A DNA stretch of 64,000 nt, taken from Membranipora membranacea (taxonomy: Eukaryota > Bryozoa > Gymnolaemata > Cheilostomatida > Membraniporidae). Both the position numbers and the translations under genes were made by a program. The notes under the pieces were generated by a model that did no database searches, was not told where the DNA came from, and worked only from the letters and a program-made list of their open reading frames with translations. The stretch lies in the NCBI GenBank assembly GCA_914767715.1, contig OU612071.1:26535681-26599680 (forward strand), given 5' to 3'. Below, in pieces: positions 1 through 12,153 of the stretch. Each line of letters opens with the position of its first letter. Position 1 is the stretch's first letter.

Positions 1-2040
1 ATCTTTTAACTGTTCTGTATGAGACAATATGGAATCAAATAAAAATTATCTTGTAAACCTGACTTGAAATCACAGGGAGAACATCATAGTAGTAGTGGAC
101 TACTACTGCTCATGGCTCTATATAGATAGCCATTCCATTTATATATACTACAATGACTATTTAGTGCTTTTTCTAGCCCTAAATCAAGTGTGCTCTCTTG
201 TCACTGTGTTATGATTGATTGTAATTTTTTAAGAAATTTCAAGGAAACATCTGATGGGCAAGAGAACGTCAGAATAACTTCAGACTCAAAATTAATTTTT
301 TATTGTTCATGCTGTGTGTCTCCAAAAGATATCTTTGTACCAGCTACTGGTTATTGCATCTGATTGTCAGCTAGTACTAAGGAAAACATAATCCACTATG
401 CTGCCTGTTTCATGTCTTAGCCAAGAATTGAACTAGTCAGTCAAGAATGAGAGATTTGTATTTGAGTTCAATATCTGAAGATATCTTTTCCTTTTTCACA
501 AAACTCAGGTTGGCCCGGAATTTCTTTATAAGTAAGGGTCAGTTTGAATCATTGCTCAGTTAAATTCTCTGTCACATGTTCAGTGGAAATATGGCTATGA
601 TTGTCAATTGTTTCAATAATATTTCATCAATAGGCTATCACTCACAATCGGTAGGTGACAACACAGCTCCAACAGTTGAAAGAAACAAAACTGAGTCTAA
701 AGCAAATCGTGTTGGCATTATTGCCCAACAGACAACAATAAATATCTATAACAATTGTTTCATTACCATTGCATTAAATAGCCATTGATCACAATGACAA
801 GGATTATATATTAAATTGATTTATGACGTGGATGAACACTATAAATCTTATAGCTTATCGATCAGATATAGACTGTACATTGTAAGCAATGTTCAATTTC
901 TGTAATTTATAGATATTTGATCACTGGATGTTTATCTACTGCAGAGCAATCCTCATATTTGGTTTAGCATTGAATTCAATTCAACAGTAGCGTTTCATCA
1001 AATGATAGATTTCTCAGATGGCTTGTCTGTAGACAATTGACAATTATATCCATATTTCCGCTGAACATGTGACAACGAGAATTTCTTCAAACTGTGCTTG
1101 AATAGGAGTCTTTTGTCGTTTATTGTTGTGCCCATGTTCAATTATCTGTGATATATTTAAAGACTTTTAATCGGGGGTTTTTCACAGCATACTCGCTATA
1201 ATGATGCTGACAAAAACCGGTAGCTTTAAATTTGTATTAGCCGTTGACTGGCTCTACATGCAACTCGGTTGGTTCTGGGGAGTCGTATATTTTTGTTGAG
1301 GGAACGGATGGCTATGTATATTCGACCGAATAATTTTTTCTCAGTCTCAATTATTTCTTATACTCAATACATACTCAACATAAATATAGCCAAGATATAC
1401 ATGTAATTAATCATGATTGGTGTTACAACCATTGAGGTGGTGCACACTTTTTGCTATGTAGTGTGTTGTTTTTGGTATATTATTTTTATTGTTGGAGAGA
1501 TCATTATATCTGATTACTTCTCAATAGAATTACCCCATTTATAATTCATGTGGGGCCATGTTGTATAAAATCAAGTTTCCGCCCGCTGGGGAGAGACTTC
1601 GCCGGACCCAGTCGGAAGAAAGTTGTTTCTAGGACATATATCACTGTATCAGCAGATGCTTAACTCACTGATATTATTCAATTATGCACTGTTCTCTGTT
1701 TAGGGTACACATCATTATCGGCAGAAACAGACAGCATAGTGGAATATGTTTTCCTTAGTACTAATAACCAGAAGCCGGTACGAATGTATCGATATATAAA
1801 ACAGTAAAACAACAATTTTGAGATTCTTGCGTTCTCTTGCCCATCAATTGTTTCTGTGAAATCTCTTCGAAAATGACAATTAATCAGAACACAATGAGAA
1901 GAGAGAGCACACATTGTAGTACATATAAATGGAATGGCTATCTATATAGAACCATTAGCAGTAGGTAGTCGTCTACTACTGAGATTTTCAGGTTTATAAG
2001 GTAAGTTTTATTTGATTCCATATTGTCTCATACAGAACAG
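1..2040. repeat. Nested inverted repeat with orphan S-type promoters
   Basis: Bases 1-470 are the inverse of about 1,670-2,040 and the direct counterpart of 41,030-41,290 plus 43,430-43,790. Each flank carries a TATATAAATGG-like box with S-family leader-like sequence (about 139-150 on minus, about 1,924-1,934 on plus) but no ATG exon. These look like promoter and leader copies without a coding body. Between them sit the S1 relic and a stretch (1,036-1,660) that repeats 4,735-5,740 in direct orientation. Confidence 0.6.
580..1040 (+). pseudogene. S1: truncated S-family relic
   Basis: Only exon 3 of the S family is recognisable, at 945-1,037 after an acceptor CTGCAG. It reads SNPHIWFSIEFNST then FHQMIDFSDGLSVDN before a stop, matching the S4 exon 3 pattern (HIRFKIEFNS, MMDFSDGWSVED). 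The upstream module (about 590-800) is fused directly to intron-2-like sequence (compare 39,450-39,550), so exons 1 and 2 and the TATA box are missing. Exons 4 and 5 are also absent. It is almost certainly non-functional. Confidence 0.75.
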
Positions 2041-2493
2041 TTGCCAGATTAATGTGAAAACCAACATCCACAGTGTTCCTGTGCGGGTTGACAATTTTCT
2101 TCTATGTCATTAAAAAATGATGAAAGGTAATGTTAGTATATGCCAGATAAAGGGTTAGTTTTAATGGCATCACTATTCACTGGTTTAAATCAGTTGACTG
2201 ATTGAGAGGCAAATACATATTGTCATTGAAGGTAATATAGTAGCATGACAATGCTTTCTGTAATATGAGAACAGGCTCAAGGAATCAGAGTTGATTGAAT
2301 AGAAATTAATTATTTAAGTAAGCAAAATAATGTATGATATAAGTGTTTGAAAATGATAAAGTTCTTGTTGCATATGAGTTTATCAATGGTTTAAGTAGAG
2401 CAGCCTCTTTTTAATAGCAAATAACTGATGGCTCAAATAAAAGAAAATGATCTAATAATGTAATAGGCAGCTTTCGATCATGATGATATTTAT

Positions 2494-4413
2494 TTACTCT
2501 GGGACATCACAGATAAACATCACAGTATCACCTCTTAATATCTTTGGTGGGAGGCATACACTGTCATACGCTATCTGTGAAATAAATAAGTTCGAGTCAG
2601 CAAATGCATTAATATTATCTTCAATCTACCTAATATATGTATATCTAATAATGAAAGCTAATTTTATCCTGACCCCAGGTTGTAGTTTCAGCCTCACGGT
2701 CACTAGATATTTCAGTTAACCATTGCTTCAATTACAACTTGTTTTACCTCATGCAGCCCTAACCAACTAACCATTGGAAGGAGTCATTATGTTTTGTCTT
2801 ATGTGGAGGGAAGGTAGTTGTATGAGACCGTACTCTCCTGAGAACAGGTGAGTGACATCCCTAGCGCTTCTAGAACACATATTGATGTTAGAAAGATGAG
2901 TATCTTCAATCTGTTTGTCTGAGATGCGGGTGAATTGTGACTTGTTGGTTGGAGTTGGTTTTAGTTTTTGTGGTTTTTGAGTAGGGAGAAACCAGGAGTC
3001 GAGAGTCCGAATTGAACCCTGGACCTGTCGCTTGATAGCAAAGGATGTGATCATTTGCGCTTCCAAAGATATATCAAAGATTGCAGGAATTCACTCATAT
3101 GATACATACCTCATCGTTTCTGTTAGAGATTATAATTTTCCATTCCCCTTCGAAACCTCCGATGTTAGTATACCCTCCAGACAGGCACTTTGATGTGCTT
3201 CTTCGTCCCGAGCTGGAAAAAAATCAGTAATGATTCAGTAAATACAACAAAACATGTTGTGTAAATCTATTGTTATGTCTCTTCTGGGCAAAAAGGTACT
3301 AACTAATCATGTTGTGCTGTTGAACTGATAAATGAACTTTGTAGTAGTTGTTGGTGAGATGATCATAAATTTACTGTTGCGTGGTGTTGAGGGGCATGTG
3401 AGGAATTTTGAATACCGACAAGGATGAAGTAATGGATTTTTTTTGGCACTCAATTGGACAATTTTTCTAATATTTTCAACATAATAAAGAAAATTAAATA
3501 ATCCAAAGCAATGCAAACCATCAAAGCTTTTCTTTTATATTATTTACCAGCTATTAGGAAGCACTTTCAAACACAATACAAAATATTGTAACATTACCTC
3601 ATGTCGATGGAGTCACGGAACTTTGCTAACTTTTCTAACGCACTGTTAAGGTAAGCGTCAACAGACCAGTCATCAGAGAAATCTATCGCATGAAAATGTA
3701 TTCGCGTCGAATTGACTTCAATTTCAACCATAACATGAGTATAACTCTGTAATGAATAAACATACAGTGATCAAAGGCATTACCTATACCATTCAAACAG
3801 CATTTGTAATGTGCAAACAATATTTCTAAGTCTATGATCATCACCAAACATCTTCATGTTGATTACTTCTACTTCAGGTGAATAGGTGAGATAGAGTGGG
3901 AAGCAAGACAAATTTGAGTAAATAACAAGTTATGAATTATTTAACATTCCGATTCAGGGAGTGCTGCTCCAGAACCATACACTGCAACTGTTATCATAAC
4001 AGCTGATAAAATAACAATGTTTGATACAAAGCACTTGATGTGAAGATTAAGATTAACAAGGTATAAATGGTATATTATTTTATATTCAGCAGACCTAAAG
4101 TATGGCTACCTGTAGGCACACAAAACTCTTTACCTTTGAACATTGTTTTAACTATTTGATATGTCAAAAGTGGTGTTTTTAAGGCCTACTTGAAGAATAC
4201 AAAATCCATAGCCCATACCATTTTGCTTAGGTAATATATCTCAGCTTTCTTTTTTCAAATTTAAAAATCTGTGGTAACTTTATTTGATGAAAAAGAGAAA
4301 TGACTTTGTATCCAGAGAAAATTGTTCTATCAAGCAAACAAAGTTTAGCTTTGATGGAATGTACTGAAAATCTTACCAACAAAACATAAGCGTGATGAGT
4401 GCGAGAGAATCAT
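2494..4413 (-). CDS. S2: small secreted S-family protein, splice site doubtful
   Basis: Five exons on the minus strand: 4,413-4,377, 4,002-about 3,949, 3,746-3,598, 3,212-3,110 and 2,574-2,494. The product starts MILSHSSRLCFV and continues through a hydrophobic signal (AVMITVAVYGSGAALP), the body VEIEVNST...IDFSDDWSVD, then FEGEWKIIISNRNDE and YDSVCLP, ending VPE. Exons 1, 3, 4 and 5 have proper borders and phases matching S4, its mirror partner in the right arm. The donor after exon 2 is altered: where S4 has TTG then GTATGT, S2 has TCGGAATGTT. The only GT nearby changes the phase and brings a stop into exon 3. It is therefore either a recent pseudogene or uses an unusual donor. Function unknown; extracellular by its signal peptide. 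Confidence 0.55.
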
Positions 4414-4453
4414 ATCTAGTCTGAAGAGTAGAATATTTCTCTGTAAGACTGTT

Positions 4454-4496
4454 GAACTGAGAATGGATATGTGTGAATTGGCCATCCATTTATATA
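4454..4496 (-). promoter_or_regulatory. S2 core promoter (TATA plus initiator-like)
   Basis: A TATATAAATGG box lies at 4,496-4,486, with TCTCAGTTC, an initiator-like match, about 30 bases downstream and the start codon about 75 bases below the box. The same arrangement precedes S4, S5 and S6. Confidence 0.6.
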
Positions 4497-4544
4497 CAAC
4501 TAGATAGTTAGTGTTTTTACTTGTCATAAATCATTAATATAGAT

Positions 4545-4745
4545 ATCTCATGCCATTGTGATTGATAGCCATATGATGCGATGATTATGAAACAATTGAT
4601 ACAGATATATTGTTGTCTGTTGGGCAAGTCTCGTCAAGATTTGTTTCAGACATGGTTTTTTTTTGGCTGTTTGAGCTGTGAGTCACCTATCGATTGTGAT
4701 TGATTAATGATTATTGTTGAAATATTATAGAATCAATTGACAACT
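4545..4745. repeat. Upstream module of the S family (S2 copy)
   Basis: AT-rich sequence containing ACAATTG-type, TTGTTGTCTGTTGGGCAAG-like and CACCTATCGATTGTGAT-like blocks. The same blocks occur in the same order upstream of S1, S4 and S5 and at 6.8-7.1 kb. Confidence 0.6.
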
Positions 4746-5720
4746 ATATCCAGATTTCGACTGAACATGTGACAACAATAATTTCCTCGAACTTCTCGGG
4801 GGCCATCGGGCGAGGGGCAAAAGTCTGGGGGGCTCAGACTACCTCAAACTGTGCTTAATGAAAGTTTTAAAAGTCTTGTGCATATGTTCAATATTCTGTG
4901 ATATATTGCTAGACTTTCAAATGGGGTTTTCCAGGCCGTATCTTCAATAATGATGCCGATAGCATCCTTCGAAAACATCGGTGGCTTTAATTGTGTATTA
5001 CATGAGGCGATGACTGTAATTCAGTATATCATCTGGATGAGAACTTGGAAATTTCTCAAAAAAGATTGTAAGAGAGAAAAAGACATGCTATGTATGCAAC
5101 TTGGTTGGTTCTGGGAGATTTCAGCAATTCTTCAGACTTCAGCTATAATATCTTGTATGCGAAAAAGACCAAAGAAATTTTTGTCAGTGATAATTAAGTA
5201 AAACTTGTCCAAACAGGATCCTCGCTCCATAAAAAGGATCCGGTTACCTGCCACAAAGAGGCCCCAAAACTAAGACTTTAACAATGCGGTTACTAGAACC
5301 GCCCCTCTTATAGAAACTGCTGGTAAGTTCTAATAGACCCGATTAAATGCTAAGTTAGTTTTTCATATTTTTATTACATATTGTGTCAATTTCATAGTTA
5401 ACAATTATCCCAAATAGAAAATTGCATCAACTCAATGTATAACATCCATGATAGATAACCATTGGAAAAAGCCATCAATATCAAATTCAACATTATCCAA
5501 TGTATACATGTTATTAACCATGATTAGTGTTGCAAAAGGTTTAATATTGTCCAATAAATCATTGAGGTGGTGCTCACTGATGTTTATTGGTGTGGGTCTG
5601 GTGTATTATTACTGTTAGAGAGAGAATTATATCTGATTATTGCTTAATTGAATAAACCCATTCATAAATAATGGGGGGGGGGGTCAAGCCAGGTTGCAAG
5701 CAAACTTGTACAAAATCAAG
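4735..5720. repeat. Direct repeat of 1,036-1,660
   Basis: Shared blocks include CTGAACATGTGACAACAA, TCTGTGATATATT, GCAACTTGGTTGGTTCTGG, CATTGAGGTGGTGC and CAAAATCAAGTGTCCGCCCG. This copy has a G+C-rich interruption near 4,795-4,845 and a G10 run near 5,671. It has no equivalent at the matching place in the right arm (37,130-37,640). No gene seen. Confidence 0.6.
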
Positions 5721-5724
5721 TGTC

Positions 5725-5791
5725 CGCCCGAACAGGGACTTGAACCCTGGACCCTCAGATTAAAAGTCTGATGCTCTACCGACTACCGGGC
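5725..5791 (-). pseudogene. tRNA-Lys(TTT)-derived sequence, D arm shortened
   Basis: Read on the minus strand it has the Lys acceptor stem GCCCGG...CGGGC, the anticodon arm CAGACTTTTAATCTG with anticodon TTT, and the T arm CAGGGTTCAAGTCCCTG. About six bases of the D arm are missing compared with a canonical tRNA-Lys, giving about 67 nt, and the 5' box A is damaged. The downstream tail (ACTTGATTTTGTACAAG on minus) recurs after the tRNA-like unit at 55,875. This suggests a tRNA-Lys SINE head rather than a working tRNA. Confidence 0.7.
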
Positions 5792-6364
5792 TACTTATTT
5801 GCAGTTTTTTTTTCGAAAAGGCGACCACAAAATGAAATTGCTCATTTAACCAAGAGTATGAGCTAGTTAAGTTAGAGCTTTTAAACAACCCAAGTCAGTG
5901 AAACCAGAAACTTCAAGCAGAAAAAAGAGATTATTGATATATTTTATTATGATGAGTGATACCTAGAAAAACAAGTTTTTGTATGACGAAGAGAATGTGA
6001 GATTGGAGAAAACCCTATGTTGTCATGTATTATTCCAACAAAAACTACATAGTAAAACTTAGAAGATAATTTGGTTGATCTAGTCCTACTGACCAGCTGT
6101 TTTTATTAAATTTTGATGGCTTGAATTGTCCCCCCGCCTACATTCTTTATAGACAGTTTTTGTATGGGAACGTTTGTTTAGACCCCATTACGGAAAGTAA
6201 GGATACATTCACAGTTGCATTTAGTGCAAAACGAACTGTCCACAGTTTTAAAATAATTGTGTCTGCAAATTCATACGGTCACGACCGTAAGGCACAAACT
6301 TCAAGTTTACCACATGGCCAAACAAGCAAAATCATTTCTTTTTTTTATATTTGTATGAGTCAGT

Positions 6365-6720
6365 CAGTTCGGCTCAGTGTTAAGCGGTCTGCCACTTGAC
6401 CAGCTGGTTGTGGGTTCAAACCACGTCCGGGACCGAAAGTCGATTCGACTTTGACTGATCACATAGTCCCTTCGGATCATTACTTGAGGTCTTCTGTATG
6501 TACAACACCATTGCGTACAAATTAGAGAACCCTCCTGTGTGGTATAGCTCTATACATGAGGATGCTGTCATCAACCACTGCAGCTCCGGCCTTGTAGCCC
6601 TATGGTTCACGCTGGGTTAAAGCTGTCAGTGGTTGGAAAGTGACACTAATGACTCGAAACTTAGTCGTCACTATAAACCTCTTCCTAAGCAGCACCTCAG
6701 TGCAGTCATCATCTACCTAG
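6365..6720 (+). repeat. tRNA-derived SINE, older copy in left arm
   Basis: The head shows box A-like GGCTCAGTGTTAAGCGG and box B-like GGTTCAAACC spaced as in a tRNA, followed by a ~250 bp body that ends near TCGTCACTATAAACC. The same element lies inverted at 36,300-36,605, so it inserted before the arm duplication. Confidence 0.65.
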
Positions 6721-6794
6721 ACGGACATCAACAGTATTATATTATTATGAGCTCATAGTAAAGAGAAAGTCAATTTTTCATCACTCAAGAAAAG

Positions 6795-7110
6795 AAATCT
6801 TTATCAATTGTTTCAATAAAATCTCATAAAAAGGCTATCAATAACAATAGATAGGAGACACATGGAGTCATAAAAAGTCTTGAGTATGTAACAAATACTT
6901 ATGTCTCCTGCCCTTTCATTGTTTCAATAACATATCATCAAAAGGCAGTGAATAACAATAGGTAGGAGAGACACAGTTCCAACAGTACCAAAAAAACTTT
7001 TAGTATGAACAAAACCTTGTGGTCTCCTGCTAGTCAATTGTTTGAATAAAATTGCTTCAAAAGGCAATCAATCACATCACAATGACAAGAGGAAGCCGAC
7101 TTTATTTATG
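6795..7110. repeat. Tandem ~115 bp modules, three degenerate units
   Basis: Three successive units begin near 6,805, 6,918 and 7,033 with TCAATTGTTT(C/G)AATAA, continue with AAAAGGC and ATCAATAACAATAG, and end with GTCTCCTGC. The same unit type precedes S-family genes elsewhere. The right arm has the inverted counterpart at 36,055-36,250 with fewer units. Confidence 0.65.
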
Positions 7111-7142
7111 ACAAGCAAAAAAAATGCAAACTATTGTACCTG

Positions 7143-8990
7143 TATACAAATGGATTAGCTGTTACTGTTAAACCATCTCAGCTCTACACTTACACAGGGA
7201 TACTTTCGACTCTATACTGGATCAAGGATTGATAAGGGGATGGGAAAGTGGTATATATTAAGCTTAAACTCATTTGACCGAATGAAGTTTTCTGCATAGG
7301 TGTGTAAAATAGACTGTACCAACTCACCTAAGTGCCACTCACAATATTGAACCACTTTATATACTTTTCCTGGGGATTCAAACCCATATCCAAAACAATG
7401 GGCTGTATAAATTTGGAGTTATCTGCTGTCATTTTGCTAAAATAATTCATTTGACTTTTTACCTGCAAGCATTTTTTTGGACTATGATCAACAATGGAGA
7501 AATTCAGAATGCAGAAATTCTCAACTTCATAGGAAGATAATTTTAATCTTGACATTGCTTATTTAATTTGACGATCAATCATTGTCATCACTCTTATTCA
7601 ATGCCGAGATTATTCAACAATGACAAATAATAGATTTTACATGGGTGAGTAGTACAGATCATGAATAAATTAGAAATTGCCTTCCCCTGGTTAACTCTTG
7701 ATGGAGTATAGTCTGAATATGGTTAACTCAAAGTCATCACTTCTTAGTGTTGTTAGTATGGTACTTACTACCCTTTCTGGTGTATTGCTTGTTGAACTCA
7801 TCTCTATACTGAAACTAACTAAACCCCTAGGTACAAATTATAGTCATGTTCAGGCTTATCCTGCATAGTGTGAATGCTTCAAACACATGTTCTTAGCATT
7901 TGACCGTTTGTCTTAGTATCATTAAAACAATAGCAAATAGAAAATTTATAATTAACCTTGAAATTTTAATACATCAAGTACATCTTATTAACAAAAACTA
8001 TCTTTTTTCACCTATGATCGTCCTGCTTGCGGTATATGGGTCTGGAGCTGTTTATCGTGATTTGGTATGTAAAAATAACCACACATACTCAAAACTGAAC
8101 ACATCTGCTGGAAGTGAAAGTGTTTAAAACTTCAAGCTCAATATGTTGAATAGCTGCAGCTGAGATAAGCACTGGTTATTTGAGTGTATTAAAAAAAGTG
8201 AGTATTTTAGAGTTAATGAATCAGGCTCAATAATTTGCTTTTCAATTGAATTTGCAATGCACTAACGACCACTGTGTATTTTAATTTTTACAGATCAATA
8301 CTCCTATCAGGCTTCATGTTAAATTCAACTCGACAGATGTAAATACCGAAACAATAGATTTTTCTCCTGACTCGTCTGTTCAAGATTACTTAAACCAAGC
8401 AAGAGAAATGAGGTATGTGATGATCTATAAATATTATGACTATATGTGATTACACTACCTCAAAACACTCTGTACTGCGTACATGATAAAATAAACAGCA
8501 AAAACAATCAATGATCTAAGTTTCTCCTCACTGACGGTCATTAATAGTTAAGAAAAAAAACTTTCTCAATGAATGCGGAAAGATCAAATTGCAAATTGCA
8601 AAGTACAATTATCAGTCTAAGAAAACAAGAATTGGAGAGTATATTTTTTGCCACAAGCAAGATCAATAGCAATTAGTTGTAAATTCTTTTTCAGTTCCCA
8701 AGGTAATTACACAACTGACTGTCCATTTCCATATGGACAGTATGCATGTATCAGAGGAGTCGAAGGACAATGGAATGTAATCATCTCTAACAGTAACAAT
8801 GAGGTATGTATTATGTGAGTGAATTCCAGTAATCTTTTTTGCTGCAAACACATGAAGTTTGGTACAGTGGGCTGCCCAAAGCAAGAAAAATGAGTTTTCA
8901 CCTCAAAGCATTCATGCAACATGCATTTTGAAGGTAATGTAAATGCATATTATTTCACAGACGGTGTATGACAGTGAATGCCTCCCTTAA
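7143..8990 (+). pseudogene. S3: decayed S-family copy, left arm only
   Basis: Exon 2 (about 8,014-8,068, MIVLLAVYGSGAVYRDL), exon 3 (8,294-8,412), exon 4 (8,695-8,803, ending GVEGQWNVIISNSNNE) and exon 5 (8,961-8,990, TVYDSECLP then stop) are clear, with correct phases 0, 2 and 0. Exon 1 is gone: the region matching the S4 start (TAGATATGATTC) reads GGATCAAGGATTG here. The acceptor before exon 2 is CAC instead of CAG, and the TATA box at 7,143-7,153 reads TATACAAATGG. Exon 5 stops early, before the usual final VRF segment. A short protein starting at 8,014 cannot be excluded, but a pseudogene is more likely. Confidence 0.7.
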
Positions 8991-9654
8991 GGAGACAAAG
9001 CTTCACCAAAGATATTAGAATGTTATACTGTGAGCTTAATCAATCAAGGCACAGTGTGAGGAAATATCATCATCCATCGAACGCATCTTCAAACATAATA
9101 ATTATGACTTTTGTTCTAACTCTCCATTTGAGATTGAGCCATCAGTTATCTGCTCTTGAATAGAGGGTGTTCTGCTTAAATCGTCAAAAAACTTATATAT
9201 TCAACATGAACATGCTAACTCTGTCACATTTCAAAACACTGCAACAAAAATATTAATATGTATTTTTATCTAAATTACTTTATCAGTTTAATTCGGATTG
9301 TTTGAGCCTATTTGATTCCATATCCCATTATTATATTACCTACTTTGAGAAAATAAAGCTGTCGCTTCATTAGTCAACTCACTCAAATCAGTGAACAATG
9401 ATGTCATTAAATTTAGCTGCAGGCAGACTGTTTTATCGGAGTTTATTCTAAAATCTGGGTTCATCTTGGCATCTGTTCTGTCTTTTTTATACTTGGTAAC
9501 TGTGATTTGAAATCACTGGGTAAATTTATTGATGTCTGATCTTCTCACTTTAGGCTTGTAGTGAAGATAAGCTGCATTATAATATGCTAAATCGATTCGC
9601 TGAGTTTAATATCTAAAATAACAATATTTGTCGCTGGGCTGCTTGATGCTCACT

Positions 9655-9750
9655 CAACTACTACTACTGCTACTAAGATTGTTACTTCAACCGCTCAGCA
9701 ACCGGCTCTAATACTACTGGTTTGGCAGCTACTGCTACTATCACTGTCAT
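9655..9750. repeat. Imperfect ACT/GCT trinucleotide repeat
   Basis: Runs of ACTACTACTACTGCTACT and GCTACTGCTACT separated by short unrelated sequence. Confidence 0.6.
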
Positions 9751-9984
9751 TTGCATGTAACACTTTCTATTTAATCTTGATGCTCTGTAACTTTTTCAAC
9801 GCAAAACTGTATTCCAAGGGGTCGCTATTGCGAACACGCTTTCTCTGCTATGGCAACGTTAAATTATGCTTTTGCTTTACCCAAAAATTTGACATAAAAG
9901 AAAGACATGATGATTATCTAGAAATTTCAGCTGGTCTTAATTTTTCTGTCACATCATAAATGCACATCATATTACAACTAGCCA

Positions 9985-10195
9985 AACCAAACAAATTATA
10001 AAAAGTAATGGGCTAAGGGCTGATCCTTGGTGTAGTCCAGCTTCCACTCTTATCTCTTCTGTCTCTCCCGCATTCGTTACCACTCTTGTTGCTGAGTCCT
10101 TGTACATATCCTCGATGATTTTAACGTATACTTCAGGCACATGACGCTTCCTCAGACAATGCCAAATGCCAGAGTTCTAAAGCTTTACCGATTGC
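9985..10195 (-). mobile_element. LINE reverse-transcriptase fragment
   Basis: Read on the minus strand, this stretch encodes a run with VKIIEDMYKDSATRV, then GLHQGSALSPLLF. This matches the block before the YxDD active site in reverse transcriptases of many non-LTR retrotransposons (HQGSALSP). No active-site YADD box or other domains follow in frame, so it is a short remnant. It belongs to a different LINE lineage from the element at 41.3-43.4 kb, whose equivalent block reads GSPQSCVLSPILF. Confidence 0.7.
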
Positions 10196-12153
10196 AAACT
10201 ATCAGGCTGATGGCTGATAATGACGACTGTACACGAATGGGAACCATGGTTATCATTATATCTTTATATTTTCAAAATTGACATACTATTAGCTTTAGAG
10301 ATAAGAACCTGTCAATAAAGTGAGATCACTTACTACACTCAGCAGTGAGCTATCATCACGATAGCTTTGATAGTATATCCCATATGGCGCACACTGTTTC
10401 TATTATGGATGACAGTTAAAAGGTTGGTTGAGGTACTTGAAAAGTTTTATGCTTCATATTGATAACTCATTGTTTAATAATATAATAGATGATTATGCAA
10501 TGAAATCTTGATGTACCTATAGTTTAATTGGTCAATCTGTGCCAGGAACACTGGTAGCGACATTTCATGATGAACCACTCAATGAAATGTTCTTACCGAC
10601 ATTCCCAGCACAGTTTGAGCACTTTAACTAGGATGTGCCCACTATCCAAAACACTAGAGATGGACTGTCCCTGATCTGACATATAACTGTTCAGCCACAA
10701 AGGAGAACAGGTGCATTTGTTTGTGTGCCATTAGAGCTCTTCCTGCAAATAACTTTTAACATCATCTTTTGTTACTATGGCGGTAGTTTGCTGCCACATG
10801 CTAATGTGTGGATGACTGATATTCATCCCCAAGTGGTCTCATCGACAACAACCATATTGGGTTTGTATTTAACTACCATATCGTCCCAAGTGATGTACCA
10901 ATCCATTCATAACTATACACTGCGTTCTATGAAGTTATGAGCATTGGAAAGTCAACCAGCTCCTGTTGATTATCACTGAATAAACTAATGCCACCTTTTT
11001 TCTCATATTCAGATCGGGGTAATGATGTTGGTGAAGTGAGTAAGAGCATGCATGAAAAGGCTCTCGAAGGCCTGTGTTCTGAGTAGGTAATCTGAATCAA
11101 GACAGTTCAATATATTAGTCTAGCATTACAACCAGACTGTCATCTTACAGCAATAACCCACAAGGACAGGCAAATGGATCAGGCGGTAGTGTCACCATAA
11201 ATATCAATGCATTTAACAATGGATAAGAGGAAATGTTCTGTCTGACGAATTGAGAATTATCATTTCTTATTGTAGTGAGAGTCTGAAAAATGGTCGGTTG
11301 TTATTGCAGAGCTGTAGAGAACCCTAACTCAGTACATTATCAGTTGCAAATCAAGCAGTAATCGGTATTTGGATTTTATGATGTTTCCGACAATCTTTGA
11401 TGTAAGTAGACCAAAGTGTACAGGTGAATATTTCTCTGTTAGCTTCGGACCAGGTATTAGCAGTCATTTTGTACAAAATTTGTTTCATTTTTTTCAAGCA
11501 GCCCTGTTGAGCAAAGAGTTGAGAGACCATTGAACTATCAGGTTGGAATTTTGACCATGAAAAACTTTTGAACTGTACCATAAAAAGAAAAACCGTATCT
11601 TCATAACACCTATTCAATCAACTTTAAGTTCGATTCAGTTGATGACTCTAGAAAGATACCAGAAGCCATCATTCCTTCCCAAACACTGAAACCTTAAGCA
11701 GCATAACCCTAAAATTTCACTTCAAATTTGACTATTACTCCCTCTACTAGATTATCTAGGGCTCTCAACCACACGGATTTAGCCCGATTTACTCAGGTTT
11801 TTGGGTTCAACTCAGGTAACTCATAATAAGAGCAAATAACTCCGATTGCGCCTATCAAACAATCATACATGTATGAATCATCCCTTAAACAAGTATATAT
11901 TTCCTAGGGGAGTCAATCGCTTGCATGAGACAATGTTTGACACTGTGCAGATTGAAATAACTAAATTTAAACAATCTTAGCATTTAATCACCCTCATACT
12001 TCATAAATACTCGAAGTAAGTGAACGTCACTTGCTATTCAACTATAAATTCAAGCTCAAATAAACTCCAGTCTACACGGCAGGGTATCCAATGGTGACTG
12101 ACCTTTAGTCGAGCTAAGACGATGCCTTGTCACCTATTCTCCTGTGTTGACAA

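Larger units (their letters stand above)
9000..12150. other. Gene-poor stretch in left arm
   Basis: Apart from a LINE fragment at 9,985-10,195 and a simple repeat near 9,655-9,750, I see no supportable gene. The part up to about 11,560 has no mirror in the right arm; the part after it does (35,300-35,830). A 71-codon plus-strand frame at 10,725 and an 88-codon minus-strand frame at 11,351 have no recognisable features. Confidence 0.6.

Noticed and set aside
5725-5791. Functional tRNA-Lys gene
   Set aside because: The D arm lacks about six bases, so box A and the fold are impaired.
6795-7110. CRISPR-like array
   Set aside because: Units are long, imperfect and head-to-tail without unique spacers; the context is eukaryotic.
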